This document shows, piece after piece, positions 51,567 to 63,647 of a stretch of DNA of 64,000 nt (the stretch's first letter is position 1; every line of letters begins with the position of its first letter). The notes beneath the pieces were generated by a model. The model made no database searches. It had not been told where the DNA came from and worked only from the letters and a program-made list of their open reading frames with translations. This DNA comes from Rhabditophanes sp. KR3021. Lineage: Eukaryota > Nematoda > Chromadorea > Rhabditida > Alloionematidae. Location of the stretch: contig CAUJLY010000006.1 of the NCBI GenBank assembly GCA_963281155.1, positions 1,984,001-2,048,000 on the forward strand, read 5' to 3'. The position numbers were made by a program, and so were the translations under genes.

Positions 51567-54500
51567 CTAAGGCCAATTCATTGGACCTGGTCTGGGTGGA
51601 ACCTTTGGTAGATTTAGAGGTGCTGGAGGTGCCGGTCTAGTTGGAATAACTGCAGGTGCCGGTCTTGGTGTATTTTGATACGGAGAAACAGGAATTGGAG
51701 GCGCGGGTCTACTAGTCAAACAGACATTATTCTTCATTAGTCCAACAATTTCTTCATCGTCAGCATCGACATCGAAGTTAGCTAAAGACGACTGATCTCC
51801 GTAATCTACTTTCTTTTCGTTATATGAGGAATTGTTGAGTGACGCCATGACTTGACTACATATTTGTGTATTCCAATTAGGTGAACGCAATTTGACATTC
51901 ATCTTGCCTCCACTTGCCACTTGAATTCCATCCATACTACAAGCTGCTAAGGCCATAATTCCATCAGCTAAAACTAGCCATAGATTGGGTCCTTCGATTT
52001 TAGTTAGCAACAGAGGGAGACCAAGTTCTCTGATTTTTTGCAGAACAACAGGCTTCAACTCCGGAGGAAAATCAACACCGTAATTAGCCATTGTGCAGAT
52101 GACTGTTCCATCGGGTGGGCCAGTTCCTTTCAATACTTCTTGTAATACATTTTCACATTTTGCCATTGTTCTTTTAGCCGTGTGGACGATAAAACGAGCC
52201 ATCACAGGTCTATGATCCGATGTCTTCAATTCAGCCCTTTCATAAGCTAAACTTCTAACCAAACGCCCACAATTATTTTTCACCAAAATTCTATCAGTCC
52301 AAGCTGGGGATCTTGCCTTTTCTGATGTATCATAATCATCCGAAAAAGTATCATACTTATAAGTAGGAGGAAAAGTCAATGGACCTTCATCAAATCCAGC
52401 AAATACAATTTCATTCAATCTTTGTTGTGTTAATTGATCATTTGGAACTAACTGTTCTAATCTTTCTTGTCTAACCAAATGTTTAACATCATCACCAGGC
52501 ATTGATATCCGATAATTGAAATCACCGAACCAAAAAATAAAGTCATGATCCTTTATGTACCTTCCATGAGCAAACTTTAAGTTTCTGAAAGTAACCGCAA
52601 AGTCTTCGTTTCTTTCCTTGACGTTATTTTGGCCGGCGGCGAAATGTGAACAAACAAAACAGAAAGATGATGAGTTGACAGTTAGACGAACTGCGACAGA
52701 TCCTTTGTTACCTAGATAGTCGTTTTGTAAATTAAATATTATCGCAAAAAGATTACATGTTTTCAATTTTTAAATCATGGTGTTAGTGAAACACTCTACC
52801 AACATTGGTCTAATACTTTGTACCTTTGAAATTTGATTGTTAGCTAAAAGCTATTAGTGATCTATGGCGTTGGGGAGTAACCGAATTCAAATGATTTTAT
52901 GCCCAATATGAATAAACTACTTGGAGGTAATGGTTTAAAAATAACTAGAAACAGCTTCTTCTAAGTAGCCTGTTCAGGTTTTTTAGACCCTTCACTCTGC
53001 TAAGAGAAGTACTTTGTTTCTGATAAAGCAGCAGATCTTGCCTTAGAAGAATTCTATGAAGCTCATGATGACATTGAGAAGTTAATTATTCCTCATTTTC
53101 TTAATAATATAAAGTTTGATTGTTTTTGTCTAATAAATCGCTTACCTGTTGTTCCTCCCATTCCAGTTTTAATGTTGGAAACGCCAATTTCGGTTATTTT
53201 GTGGAGAATCGTTGTTTTAACGTAAATGAAAATACAGACTCCAACTAGTTGTTCACAGGCGATAAGTGCGTAAACGGTGTCCGCTTTTTCCTCAAAGCAT
53301 TTCCGGAAACCGTCACTCCATTTGTGCTGATTGGTGTAACTGACTTTGACGATGTTACTGGCATTCAGGTCTACTATTTCCTCTAGGCCAATGGCGATGA
53401 CATCATACTCTTTAATGTTGTTTGGAAATATCCAATCGTCGAGGGAGTTGTCATGTTTGAAGGCGATGTTGTTCATATTTTTCCCTCCATTGACATTCCA
53501 TGTTCCCACAAATACTGATAATGGCTCATCTTCAGCCAATTCATGTTGATGATCAACTAAAGTTTCAACTGCATGCGGGCATTCTAAAAGGAAAACAATT
53601 AGGAAACGTGAATGACAATTGAAACGATATTTAACAACCACAATGAAGTTACTATATCAATTCTTACCATAAAAATAATATGTCTCTTAAATTCAATAAA
53701 AATATCCTAATTAACTCAACTTTAAACCTCCCAACTTACCTCTGATAAAAGCAGGCGGCAACAAATTAGAAGCTCTATCAAAACTATAATCACCAAACGT
53801 ACAACCTAACAAGAAGAGATCAAATGAGTCTTGCTTTGAAGAGTCCATCAAATTATTCTGAATGGTTCTAGCGATAGATCTTGAAGCGTCACGGATTTTG
53901 CTTTTTCCCTCCAAAGCTCCTGTTCCGGCGTAGATGATTGAGCAATGATTTCCGTTTCTTTGCCACAGATCTTTGATGATTTCTTCGATTCTGGTAACGG
54001 TAGCGGCTCTTTTGCTTTCCTCAATAGGCAATGAATTAATTTGGGCTCTAATCATTTTAGAACCAATTAACGTTTGAATTGAATTAGTTCTATCGAGGCA
54101 ATCTAAGCAATTTGTGCGAAGGGTTAAGTTTTGTTCCTTTAATATTTGTGAATCACGGGCTAAAAAGATGTTTTCTCCACTAAGGTGATCTCTGATTTGA
54201 TTGTTAAAGCTTTCTAAGGCTAGTTCACGTCCATTTTTGGTTTGAGCATGATAATCAAAGTGAAAGTACGCTTTCTCCCTATGGCTTGAATTCTTTAAAG
54301 ATACTTTGTAAGCATTAGATAAAATTCGTTCCCCTTCTTTTGATCCCAACAAGTTAACAATCGTTACAGGACCATAGATTTTATCCATCGAGTCAAAATG
54401 TTTCTCAAATGCCGATAAGGAAGATTGCAATATACGTAGTTTGACTTTATGTGAACCAACATTAATTCCTGGTTGCTCCCAAAATAACGGAACAGAGCCC

Positions 54501-55301
54501 CTTATTTGGAGGTAAGATGTTTCATAGTCTTCGTAAGTAATAATTTGCTCCGTTTCCACAAAATTAGCGACATGCCCTTCATCATTGACTCCTCTAACAT
54601 TAAAGCGTGTTCCCACTCTTTCACAACTCAATCTAGACACAATAGCCACTTTCGCAGTCTTATGTCCAACATAAATAATTCGGGACTCCACAAACCCAAC
54701 TGTGCATTTAACTAACCATTTGCTCGTGTCAATGCCATACCTTTCAAAGGGGAAAAACAAGTTCCTATTCCAAAAAAAGCGGTGATCTACAACATCAGGA
54801 TGCGATCGTTTTTGACATGACATCGTCAAGTCCCACAATTTCCGCCCTTTCTCAGCACAATTTGAAAAATAAAAGATTCCCGAAGATATCAATCTCTGCA
54901 AATCTTGCAAACGGGAATCATTGGCAAGGATCATATTTTCTACTCCTATAAGTGACAAAAATTTGACATTGGTAATTTTGAATAAATCTGATGAATAAAT
55001 TTGGCCCACATTGATTGCTCCCGATATAATTATCATAAATGGTTCACCTAAAGGATAATAATTAATTTGTGAACGGGGTAAAATACTTACTTCGAGACAA
55101 TCTAATAACTCCCATAATTCCATAAGCATCTTCGATCTTCGAATGTTCTTTTTTACTTTCTATTGTTTCTTCTACTGATAAGGTGATAATACCATTAGCG
55201 GTCACTAATAACGACCCCAGAGAGTGGGGACTTTCTATCAACAAAGAGTACGGGTAGACATGGCTTGTCTTTGAATAAAGACGAAAACCTCGGAGAGACA
55301 T
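51567..55301 (-). CDS. Synaptojanin (Sac1 + inositol 5-phosphatase)
   Basis: Polyphosphoinositide phosphatase that strips PI(4,5)P2 from endocytic and synaptic vesicles so that clathrin can be shed (UNC-26 in Caenorhabditis). Exons 55301-55091, 55047-53740, 53583-53146 and 52711-51567 give 1033 aa. Sac1 domain: residues 1 to about 480, with the catalytic CX5R in LRTNCLDCLDRTNS. 5-phosphatase domain: about 525-850, with SVFVGTWNVNGGKN, TGMGGTTGNKGSVAVRL, SHFAAGQNN, FIFWFGDFNYR, SPAWTDRIL and SDHRPV, all the metal and substrate motifs. An RRM-like region (about 860-960) and a Pro-rich tail (RPAPPIPVSP.., ending PPRPGPMNWP) suited to SH3 and endophilin binding follow. The ATG at 55301 sits five bases after a CACTTTAG acceptor, which suggests a spliced or trans-spliced leader. 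Intact. Confidence 0.95.
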
Positions 55302-56519
55302 CTGCCTAAAGTGCAATGAATTGTTAAACATTAATGGAAACCAATACTATACATAAATATGCTCGATTAAAAGCTCGTTCCCAAATATTGTATATATAAA
55401 AATAAAATGTGTTTATATTAATATACTTAAAACAATACGGAATTCGGTCATTTAAATTCATTGATGATAGCTTTTTAAATTGTATTTATAACTAAAGAAG
55501 ACACAAAAAACATCATCATCCAATCAACCAAACATGTAATGATAATTGAAAGGAAAAATAAATAGCAATATTTGGTGTTAACACTTAGAGAGACATAAAA
55601 ACTTTTTAGCAATAATTGAGCCCAAATAAAAAGTTGTACATACGCAACGTGGACAGGCCAACTTTTAAAAATAACTATTTCTGTCTATATGAACATAAAA
55701 TAAATATATAGCTGTGTATAAATATGTGTCGGGTAATAATTTATTGTTTTTGTTTCCTTACACAAAAAGACTCCTATCGTGGGTAGACAAAATAGAGAAG
55801 CATGGAATGATATAGCCTATATAATAAAAGCCAAACTTGGGCACAACCCAATTTTTTATTAAATGCCGTCGTTATCAGCACCAAAATGTAATGTGCATCA
55901 TTCCACAACTACCAACTTTTAGTCATCATTTGTCGTTTGGTCTTAAAACATTTGAGTAGGTGGTGAATCTTTTTATCAAATTGGATTGGATTTTTAAATA
56001 ATGAGATGATCATGTGATCGTTGAGGTACTTTAACTTGAATGAAATGTATATTGTATATATTATTTATCAACCTATTAATGTTTCAACCATTAGTTTGTG
56101 GCTTTAAACAATGACATTCAAATTGGAAAAGATATATTACATAACAAATGGCTATTCCATTCGCACAAAAGAAAAATTTAAAAGAATAATATTTTTATCT
56201 TTTTAACCAGGTTGTTAAAATTTGTTTTAGTTGCACAACAGGCAATCTATTTTTATTTTTACCAAAAGGAAAATAAAATACTATTACATACATTCAAATC
56301 GCATCCATAAAAACAAAAAGTAAATTCATTCCTATCATTATGTTAAGGATAAAGAAAAATGCAGGAGATGATATAATAGATATAAATAAAGGATATCGGT
56401 CAAACGGTAAAGGAGAAACAAAGGCTTAAAATTGGGGTCATTAGGAGAGTTGCCACACCTGGTAAAAGAAATTGTGGTTATATCGTAATTGAAACGTTGA
56501 ATATTATTCATTTTCGAAA
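55302..56519. other. Divergent spacer
   Basis: Promoter region for synaptojanin (minus) and the Pro/His-rich secreted protein (plus). It is A+T-rich with no supported gene. The acceptor TTTAG at the synaptojanin start lies at about 55306-55311. Confidence 0.45.
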
Positions 56520-57595
56520 ATGAGAGTTTTTAATACCTTCTGTTTATTGACGTTTCCGCTACTTATCTCCGCCGAGACTTTTGTAAAGGTAAATATTGTT
56601 ATTTTTTAACATTTTTATAAAAGGATATGTTTATATTTTAGTTTCGGGGAAGTCAACCATCACAGCAAATTAGAGTACAAGCTAATAGAGATAGAAGGCC
56701 CGTAGAACAATTTAATGATGTTGTTGTTAGAGCGCATAGTTTAGGAGAGTCTTCCCAAGATTCACCATCAAAATATTTGTCATTCACATCTAGCGAAACA
56801 CCAATGGCAGCTAAATTGAAGAGTGCCGAGGCCGTAGTTCGAAGAGCTCCCCCACAACCACCGACGAATCCAGCTCAAATTAATCAAACTCCAATGGGAA
56901 GTATGATGATGCCGAATTTAATGATGCATAGCGGTATCTTACCACCCCATCCACTACATGCCCATCATCATTTGATGCATCCACTTCACCAGCATTTGGG
57001 AATGGTTGCAGGTCAACCTTTAATTCCTGGACAACCTCAACCAATTTTACACGGGCAGCCACAACAAACCATATTACCAGCAAACCCACAACATACTCTT
57101 TTACAAGGAAGTCCACTTTTATCAGCAAATCCACAACCAATGATGCAATTTATCCAACCACCACCCAACCCAGCTCATCCAAATTTGCTAAGCCCTCACC
57201 CTAATTTATTCGGCCAAAACTTACTTAGCCCTCATCCAATGCCAAGCCAAAGCTCAAATATTCCAACCCTTTCACCACTTTCTCATCATGATTTATTTAC
57301 ACCAATTCCCGGTTTTCCAACATTTCCTCCTATAACTATGCCTCCGGCCTTCGACAAATTAGTTCCTGAGGCCATCGAAGCCAGGGCCAAAGCAAATCGC
57401 AAATTAGCCCCACCAAACAAAAAAATCCCTTCCTATGGTAGTGCAAACACCGAAAGAAAATCCTTCTCCAAAATGAATATCGAAGAACTAGAGTCCAGAC
57501 TTCCCAAATACACCAAACAAACATCCAGACCAACCTACTCCACCGGCCTCAAAAAAGACAACGTATGGATGGTTCCATATTATCAAAAAAATTAG
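56520..57595 (+). CDS. Pro/His/Leu-rich secreted protein of unknown function
   Basis: Exons 56520-56588 and 56642-57595 (53-nt intron) give 340 aa. Exon 1 is exactly the signal peptide (MRVFNTFCLLTFPLLISAET), a common layout for secreted proteins. The mature part is low complexity: a Pro-rich start (RRAPPQPPTNPAQ), a Met/His cluster (MMMPNLMMHS, then HAHHHLMHPLHQH), diverged repeats with G-Q-P, A-N-P-Q and N-L-L-S-P-H-P cores through about residue 240, and a charged Lys/Arg/Ser/Tyr-rich C-terminus without cysteines. I recognise no domain. Such proteins occur in nematode cuticle, eggshell and gland secretions; the histidines could bind metal. The role is not known. Confidence 0.75.
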
Positions 57596-57647
57596 TTACA
57601 CCCATAATAAGATAGCCTTTTTATTTAAAACTACATAATATTATTAA

Positions 57648-59139
57648 TTAATGCATCCTTCCTAACATAGATTTGATTTTCTTTCCTTTAGGTCCGAAAA
57701 ATCTGTAATAATAAAATTTTATTAATAAACTACATACCAACTTTATTTTTTGTAAACTTGGGAATAGGACATCTTTGGATGCTTACCTATCTATTTCTGG
57801 ACATGTTGGGTGAGTTTTTGGGTAGAGGAGAGCCATTTTGTTGGTGAAGATTGTCATGGCTTGGAAGGCCCATGGAAAGATGTTAAGACGAGCCATCTCG
57901 ATCGTATTCTTCTCTTGCCTTTCTTTAATTCCATGATGAAACATGAACACATCATTTGCTATAACAAATTGGTAATTCAAATGACACATTTCCCACCGCT
58001 ACAAATATATCCAATTATATGAAGGACGATTAAAATTACCTGAACTGTATTATCTCTTACAGGATAAAAGAAACTTTCATCATGAAAGGGAACATTTCTT
58101 AAACTAACAAATTGGGGTTCCCATTGAGCATTTGTTAAAGTTACGTTAAATTGGGGATCAGTATTTAAATGACTTTCTGGAGTATTTAACCATTCAGATA
58201 GGTTTTTTATTTTATGAGCAGCCATATAATGATGGAACTCAAAGGCTAGACCTTTTTTCATAAGTTCTTTAAGCAGTACTTTGGTATTTGGCATTTCAGT
58301 TTGGTTTTGATTTACTTCAAAGATTCTGTAAGTTAAGGCAAAGTTATTTCCTTTGGTATAAACTTTATTTGCCAGATTGATCATTTTCCTTTCGAAATTC
58401 CTTGAAAAAAGATGATTCATGTCAGCTGACAAAATGTATTTAGAATTACTATAAAACCTTGCCATATTCCTGACAACATTGATGGGATAATTGTTAAAAA
58501 GTCGCGCTTGCTCTGACTCAGAAAATTCCTCCTTAGTACATTTTTGATTATAATCGAAGTTTTTGTACAATTCCGTTATTCTGCCCACAAATTCATCTAC
58601 ACCATCGGTGTCCCTGTATCGTTCGAAAGTATTTGTGAATAAAAAATGAACACTTAATTTTGATCGAGCCTCTTGCATAGTCAGTTGTAAATTTGCAAAA
58701 AAGTAATAAGCGCATGCTGACTCAATTGAAGTAGTAGTCACATTTTGTGCAAACGAAACTCCTAACGAAATGGGTCCTTCCCAATTTTGGACATGTTTCA
58801 CGATCTCTCCACTCAAATATTTATAACTGGTATGAAGACAGAGGGTAATTCTATCAAAATCATTTGATTTAAAAATGTGACTTGTCAAAATGTAAGGAAT
58901 TTTATGGAATCTTTTTGTATAAATATAACTACAAAGAAACTAATTAAAGAGACATAAAATAACAAAACATACTTTTCTTTGCCTTTAATACTTAAAGGAT
59001 CATCAATCGTCTCTGAGGTAACAGAAATATACACAATAATTACTACAATTAAAGTCAACAATAATTTGAAAGGATGTTCCACTAGCGATTTAAAAAAATC
59101 CCCTACAACATCTCTTTTTCGTACTGATTCCTTTTCCAT
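57648..59139 (-). CDS. GT49-family glycosyltransferase, Golgi type II
   Basis: Exons 59139-58973, 58928-58040, 57998-57787 and 57702-57648 give 440 aa, all in phase. A basic N-terminus precedes a membrane anchor (LLLTLIVVIIVYISV, residues 26-40), the type II topology of Golgi enzymes. The lumenal domain contains WEGPISLGVSFAQ, NNYPINVVRNMARFYS, YILSADMNHLFS, WEPQFVSLRNVPFHDESFF and, after an intron, YQFVIANDVFMFHHGIK, the block order of GT49 (B4GAT1, the second domain of LARGE, nematode BGNT-1). Family members have an acidic D-x-D/E at the metal site; here the matching residues are Asp-Met-Asn. GT49 enzymes add glucuronic acid or GlcNAc to O-mannose or poly-LacNAc chains. The substrate here is unknown, and the changed motif makes activity uncertain. 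Confidence 0.85.
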
Positions 59140-60052
59140 TATTTATTTTAGTCAGACCAAGATTTAATAACTAAAGATAGTAACTAACAAATGTTTACGC
59201 ATATATTATTTACTTCCAATTATATATATAAAATCCTAGCCTTTTTTTAGAAATTAAAATGTAATATATCAAATCATAATTAGAAACATGTTTTCGACTT
59301 ATATTATTAAAACGTCGGATATGGCACTACTTTATTATTGAGTCAATTACCATTTTTCGCAGATTCTTATCTCGAAAACTGCTTTCATATTAAAATCATT
59401 TTCTTTAATTATAATTAACCAGGTCAGCAAAAACAATCATTATGAGTAGGTCTTTTTTATAATTAACAATTTTTATAATATCTTGTTAGATTAGAATCCA
59501 AATTATTAATGAGAGTTTGGTGTGGAGGGAAGATTTATCCTTTGTATAATTATTTTATGGATATAAACGTTCAGAAATGAATAATACTAGTTTTTAATAT
59601 ATCGAAAGGGGTATATTTATATATGTGTCATGTAAGTTCAGCTAATTAACAGGACTTTCAATAGGTAAAGATTGCCATCTTTTGGACATGATTAATGGTT
59701 GTGTGGAACAAAAATATAATTGCTTTTTTATCAATTTTTTAGTGCTTTATGTGGGGCAATCAAAATTGAAAATTCTTGTTTTGTGTTTAAAATATAATTT
59801 TTTTGCGAGCTATAAAAACAGTTCTCTGGATCTATTTTGGTGCATATTTGTATTTGTATACGTGTTTTTATTTTTGATTGGCGAAATAGGAAGATTGAAT
59901 TGTAGATTGATGTATGCAATATCAAATAAAATTGATATTTAAACATTTTTAAAATTGAAGGTTTGGTGGAAATAGGATCAAAATTTATTCCTAGCGAATC
60001 AACATTCATTTATCCATTTACCCTTTTTTCATTGAATGGCCACTTTCTCTGT
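59140..60052. other. Spacer between GT49 and ATIC
   Basis: The GT49 start and the ATIC stop face it on the same strand. The open frames at 59682-59942 (plus) and 59731-60009 (minus) overlap and are A+T-biased. No gene is supported. Confidence 0.5.
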
Positions 60053-63000
60053 TTAATGATGGAATAGACGTAATCCTGTATGCATAAGAACCATCCCGTG
60101 CTCATTGCAAGCTTCAATTATCTCCTCATCCTTGGACGAACCACCAGGGGAAGCTACGTATTTGACGCCATACCCTTTGGCACAGTCTATGTTATCACGA
60201 AAGGGGAAAAAAGCATCCGAACTAATGACAACGTTCTTCATCTTGCTAAGCCATTCTTTACGTTCTTCCTGGAAAGAACAAAAGTAAATTTACGTGTACA
60301 CACGTTAATATCAATATATTTGTACGACATACAACAACAAAACAATGAAAAAACTATAAAGGGGCATATGCCATTTTTTAACCATAACTTCGATGAAAGG
60401 GTCAGAGCATATGATCTTAAACCTTGCTACATAAATATTTATCTCTAGCCACTTAATCACCCTTACAACCAGATAACTTAGCTAAGAATTACTCTTTCAG
60501 TCACATAAACCTAATTAAAAATACAAAAACATTCGGATTAACCTTGGGTTTTGTGGAATAAATTAAATTTTCTTAAGTAAAGCCAGCCGTAATAAATCTT
60601 CGGCTGTTTTTAAGATCAAATACCCTCACAAAAGCACAAAAAAGTCAGGTAGACAAAGTAGAATGAAAGTCTGGCTCAAATTTAAAAAAATATAACAATA
60701 CAATTGAGTGTATTTTAAATTTTTTTGAATGTGTTAGGTTGGTTAAAATAGTTAGCATATATAAAAACAGAGTAAACAAATATTCATGATTGATAGGCTA
60801 TTATCACTATTTAAACACATTTTTATATGACATATAATGTAGATCTCATATATATCTATTTTGATTAGCGGTTTTTTAAGTGACGATGTTAAGTATATTA
60901 TTAAAAGCTGATACCCATTCTTTTGAGAAGGCAGAAATATGTATATTGCTCACTTTGATGAGCTATTTATACTACTGCCTGTATCTGTGATTATAAAGGT
61001 ACTAATTTGATAAAGTTATTATTATCATTGTCAAAATATCATATTTGTTAAAAAATTTAATTAGATCTTTTGAACATGTGATCATAACTTTGCTTTTTTG
61101 CATACATCCTGGATGTTACTGAAATTAATTGAGATTTTGTTTGTTTAGTGACAACATACTAATTGTTCACTTTATTTGTATGGTCCGGTAATAATGTTTT
61201 AAGGGACAAATAAGTGGTATCTTCTATTTTTGAACAACCTACTAACAAACATTTTTAGGTAATTAAAGTGTGCACCCCAACAAAGCACGTGTATTTTTTA
61301 GATCTTGCAAATGTCACGAAAACTTACCACACTAAAAGGTTCAACTGGTTCTGTAAAATAATTTTGCCATTGATTGTTTGAAATGTCTTTATCTGAAACA
61401 CCTGAAACTAAAACGTCTACTGCGTTTGATTTTTCAGTTCTCTTGATGTTTACTTTCCATGGTAAAGCAAGCACTTTTGGGTGCTGTCTTAACCACCTAA
61501 AATAATAGAAGATTTATTAGAAATGACGTGATTGGAATTATTCTTTTTTAAACCCAAAAAATGCAACGAACATTCATTTCCCAAATGTGAAAACTCATAT
61601 GCTTAGTTAGATAATAGTTTACTCATAGTTTGACACCAAAATGCTAAAAAAAGTTTAAACCGTACATCTTTGTCAAATAATAATCTTCTCATTCATCACA
61701 ATAATCATACTGAATGAGCTTTAATGCCTGAAACCCACAATCCGCACTATAAAAAGAAAATTCCCAGTTATATCTTACATTATCTTATACCAATCATTGT
61801 TACTATTTAAATGGTACATTCTTTAACCATTTTAAACTTTCCAAATGTCTTGTCAATTATGTGTATAAAGCAAAATTCATTTTCCTTAATGCATCATTTT
61901 TTAATAATAATACACCCCAAAATAGCAAATTCGACAACTAAACAACTTTTTAAGATGTAAATTACGTCATATTCTAATGAAATTTTGCCTACTTTGTGAA
62001 CAAATAGTACTCCATATTTTTATTTATTAAAAATATATCTCATTATTATTTTAGATTTGGATTGCTTAAAATTAATGTTAGCAGGTCTATCATATATTAT
62101 CTTCTTTCTTATCAACGTTTCCACTTTTGTCTACAAAAGAAATTCGGATTAATTTACAAATATATATAATATATTTTGAACGACCTCCAACTGTTGCTTG
62201 TGATCATCTATTATTAATTATATATACCACGAATATATATAAAATACTTGATATACTTCCCATCTGCTTATTTATCATACACCCATTTTGAATCGAAAAA
62301 GTGACGACATGATGGTAAACATGGTAATTATCAAAATTATTTTTATTACTTTGTGTGTCATTTCAACCGCTCTTGCTGCTACTGAGTCCAAACAAACTAA
62401 AGCAGGAGAAGGTATGTTTTTTGGGTGCGTGTTGTTAACTACAACGGTGTCCATCATCCTTTTTTGGTAATGTCATGAATAATTAAAAACTCTATTATTT
62501 AGATAGTCATCAAATTGAATTCAAGAATGAATGTATTAAAGCGATGTGTATTGCAGACAGCGGATGTGTTCAAACCGGCTGCTCGATTGACATTCATGGA
62601 AGACAAGGGTGTGGATATTTTCGAATGAATGTCTGGCAATTCAAGCAATGCTACCAACCTGGACGTGAAATCGGCGAAGACAGTGAAGTTGCCTGGGTCA
62701 GGTGTGCTGAAGATTATGATTGCGCCTCAAACTGTATCAAGCAAGTTGCTTCTCGCTTCAGACTAAAGTGCTACGGAAAAACGCCCTGTGAACTGTTAGC
62801 TAGACTTCACGACGGCGGAGCGAATGGATGTCGTACCGGAACTACTCTGACTTACTGGAGCCACGTCAAAGAAATTTGCCCAAACTGTCACAATTACTTG
62901 TAATTAGCTAGGCTGTTTTTAAAAACCTGACATCCTTCTTAAAAACCACCATCTTTTCCAAAACCGCACAACTATTACTCTTACCAACGACAATTAAATT

Positions 63001-63647
63001 AAATTGACACCAAAAGTTTCTATCTTAGCCCATTTTAAACTTACCAATTAACAGCTTTTTCTCCAGCCAATCTGGTGCAATGAATTCTACTTTGCTGCCC
63101 AGCCCCAATCCCGATAACTTGCCCATTTAAAGCAAAGCAAACACTATTTGATTGCGTATACTTCACAGCAATAGAGGCCACTATCAAGTCATCAATAACA
63201 TTCTTTGGAAGCTGAAACAAAATGCAATTTAATTTTAAACAATTTTATTAGTATCTCTACCATTAAATTCGAAATTTTTATATCAACCACAACGATACTC
63301 TTTTATCATTTTTAGATGGGGCATTTCTATTAAAAAGCTTACATGTGTATTTTGTGATACTATGTTTTGGAAGATTTCAGCATTAATAACAGCATTGTTG
63401 CGCTTTTGTTTTAATTTTAAACCAAATACTGTTCTGACTTCATCTTCTGAAGGCAAATATTTGGGATCAATCTTCAAAACAGTATAATTCCCATTCTTTT
63501 TCTTTGCCAAGATTGAAAGAGCAGCTTCATCGTAATCAGGAGCAATCACTCCATCAGATACTTCACGATTGATCACTTTGGCTGTTAATTCATCGCACTT
63601 TTCTGATAATGCAATGAAATCTCCAAAAGAAGACATACGATCAGCTC
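60053..63647 (-). CDS. ATIC: ATIC/PurH, C-terminal AICAR transformylase part (5' exons beyond the right edge)
   Basis: Bifunctional enzyme for the last two steps of de novo purine synthesis. Visible exons: 63647-63343, 63211-63045, 61496-61328 and 60268-60053. They read [61 protein letters not shown]; then [18 protein letters not shown] and [24 protein letters not shown]; then [14 protein letters not shown]; and finally [31 protein letters not shown], ending TGLRLFHH, the conserved C-terminus. The catalytic Lys266-His267 pair (human numbering) would lie in exons outside the window. Introns are unusually long here (131, 1548 and 1059 nt). The 1.5-kb one contains a whole lysozyme gene on the other strand. 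The remaining right-hand 350 nt read as intron. Confidence 0.95.
60269..61327. other. Long last intron of ATIC
   Basis: 1059 nt against a usual 40-60 nt for this window. A+T-rich, with no second coding gene that I can support; the open frame at 60080-60448 (plus) overlaps the last ATIC exon antisense. Confidence 0.6.
62236..62243 (+). promoter_or_regulatory. Candidate TATA box of the nested lysozyme
   Basis: TATATAAA about 65 nt before the lysozyme start codon at 62309, inside the ATIC intron. The background is A+T-rich, so chance matches are frequent; the spacing is what makes this one plausible. Confidence 0.3.
62309..62903 (+). CDS. Invertebrate-type (i-type) lysozyme/destabilase, nested in an ATIC intron
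   Basis: Secreted muramidase-family protein for digestion of bacteria or defence. Exons 62309-62411 and 62503-62903 give 167 aa; a second ATG two codons on is possible (62312). Signal peptide about residues 5-23 ([17 protein letters not shown]). The mature domain carries the i-type cysteine framework: [72 protein letters not shown]. In active relatives the first motif is C-I-C-x-x-E-S-G-C with a catalytic Glu. Here the matching residue is Asp and one framework Cys is missing (AMC instead of C-I-C). The second catalytic Asp (SID) is kept. It may be weakly active or non-catalytic. It lies wholly between two ATIC exons, on the opposite strand. Confidence 0.9.
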
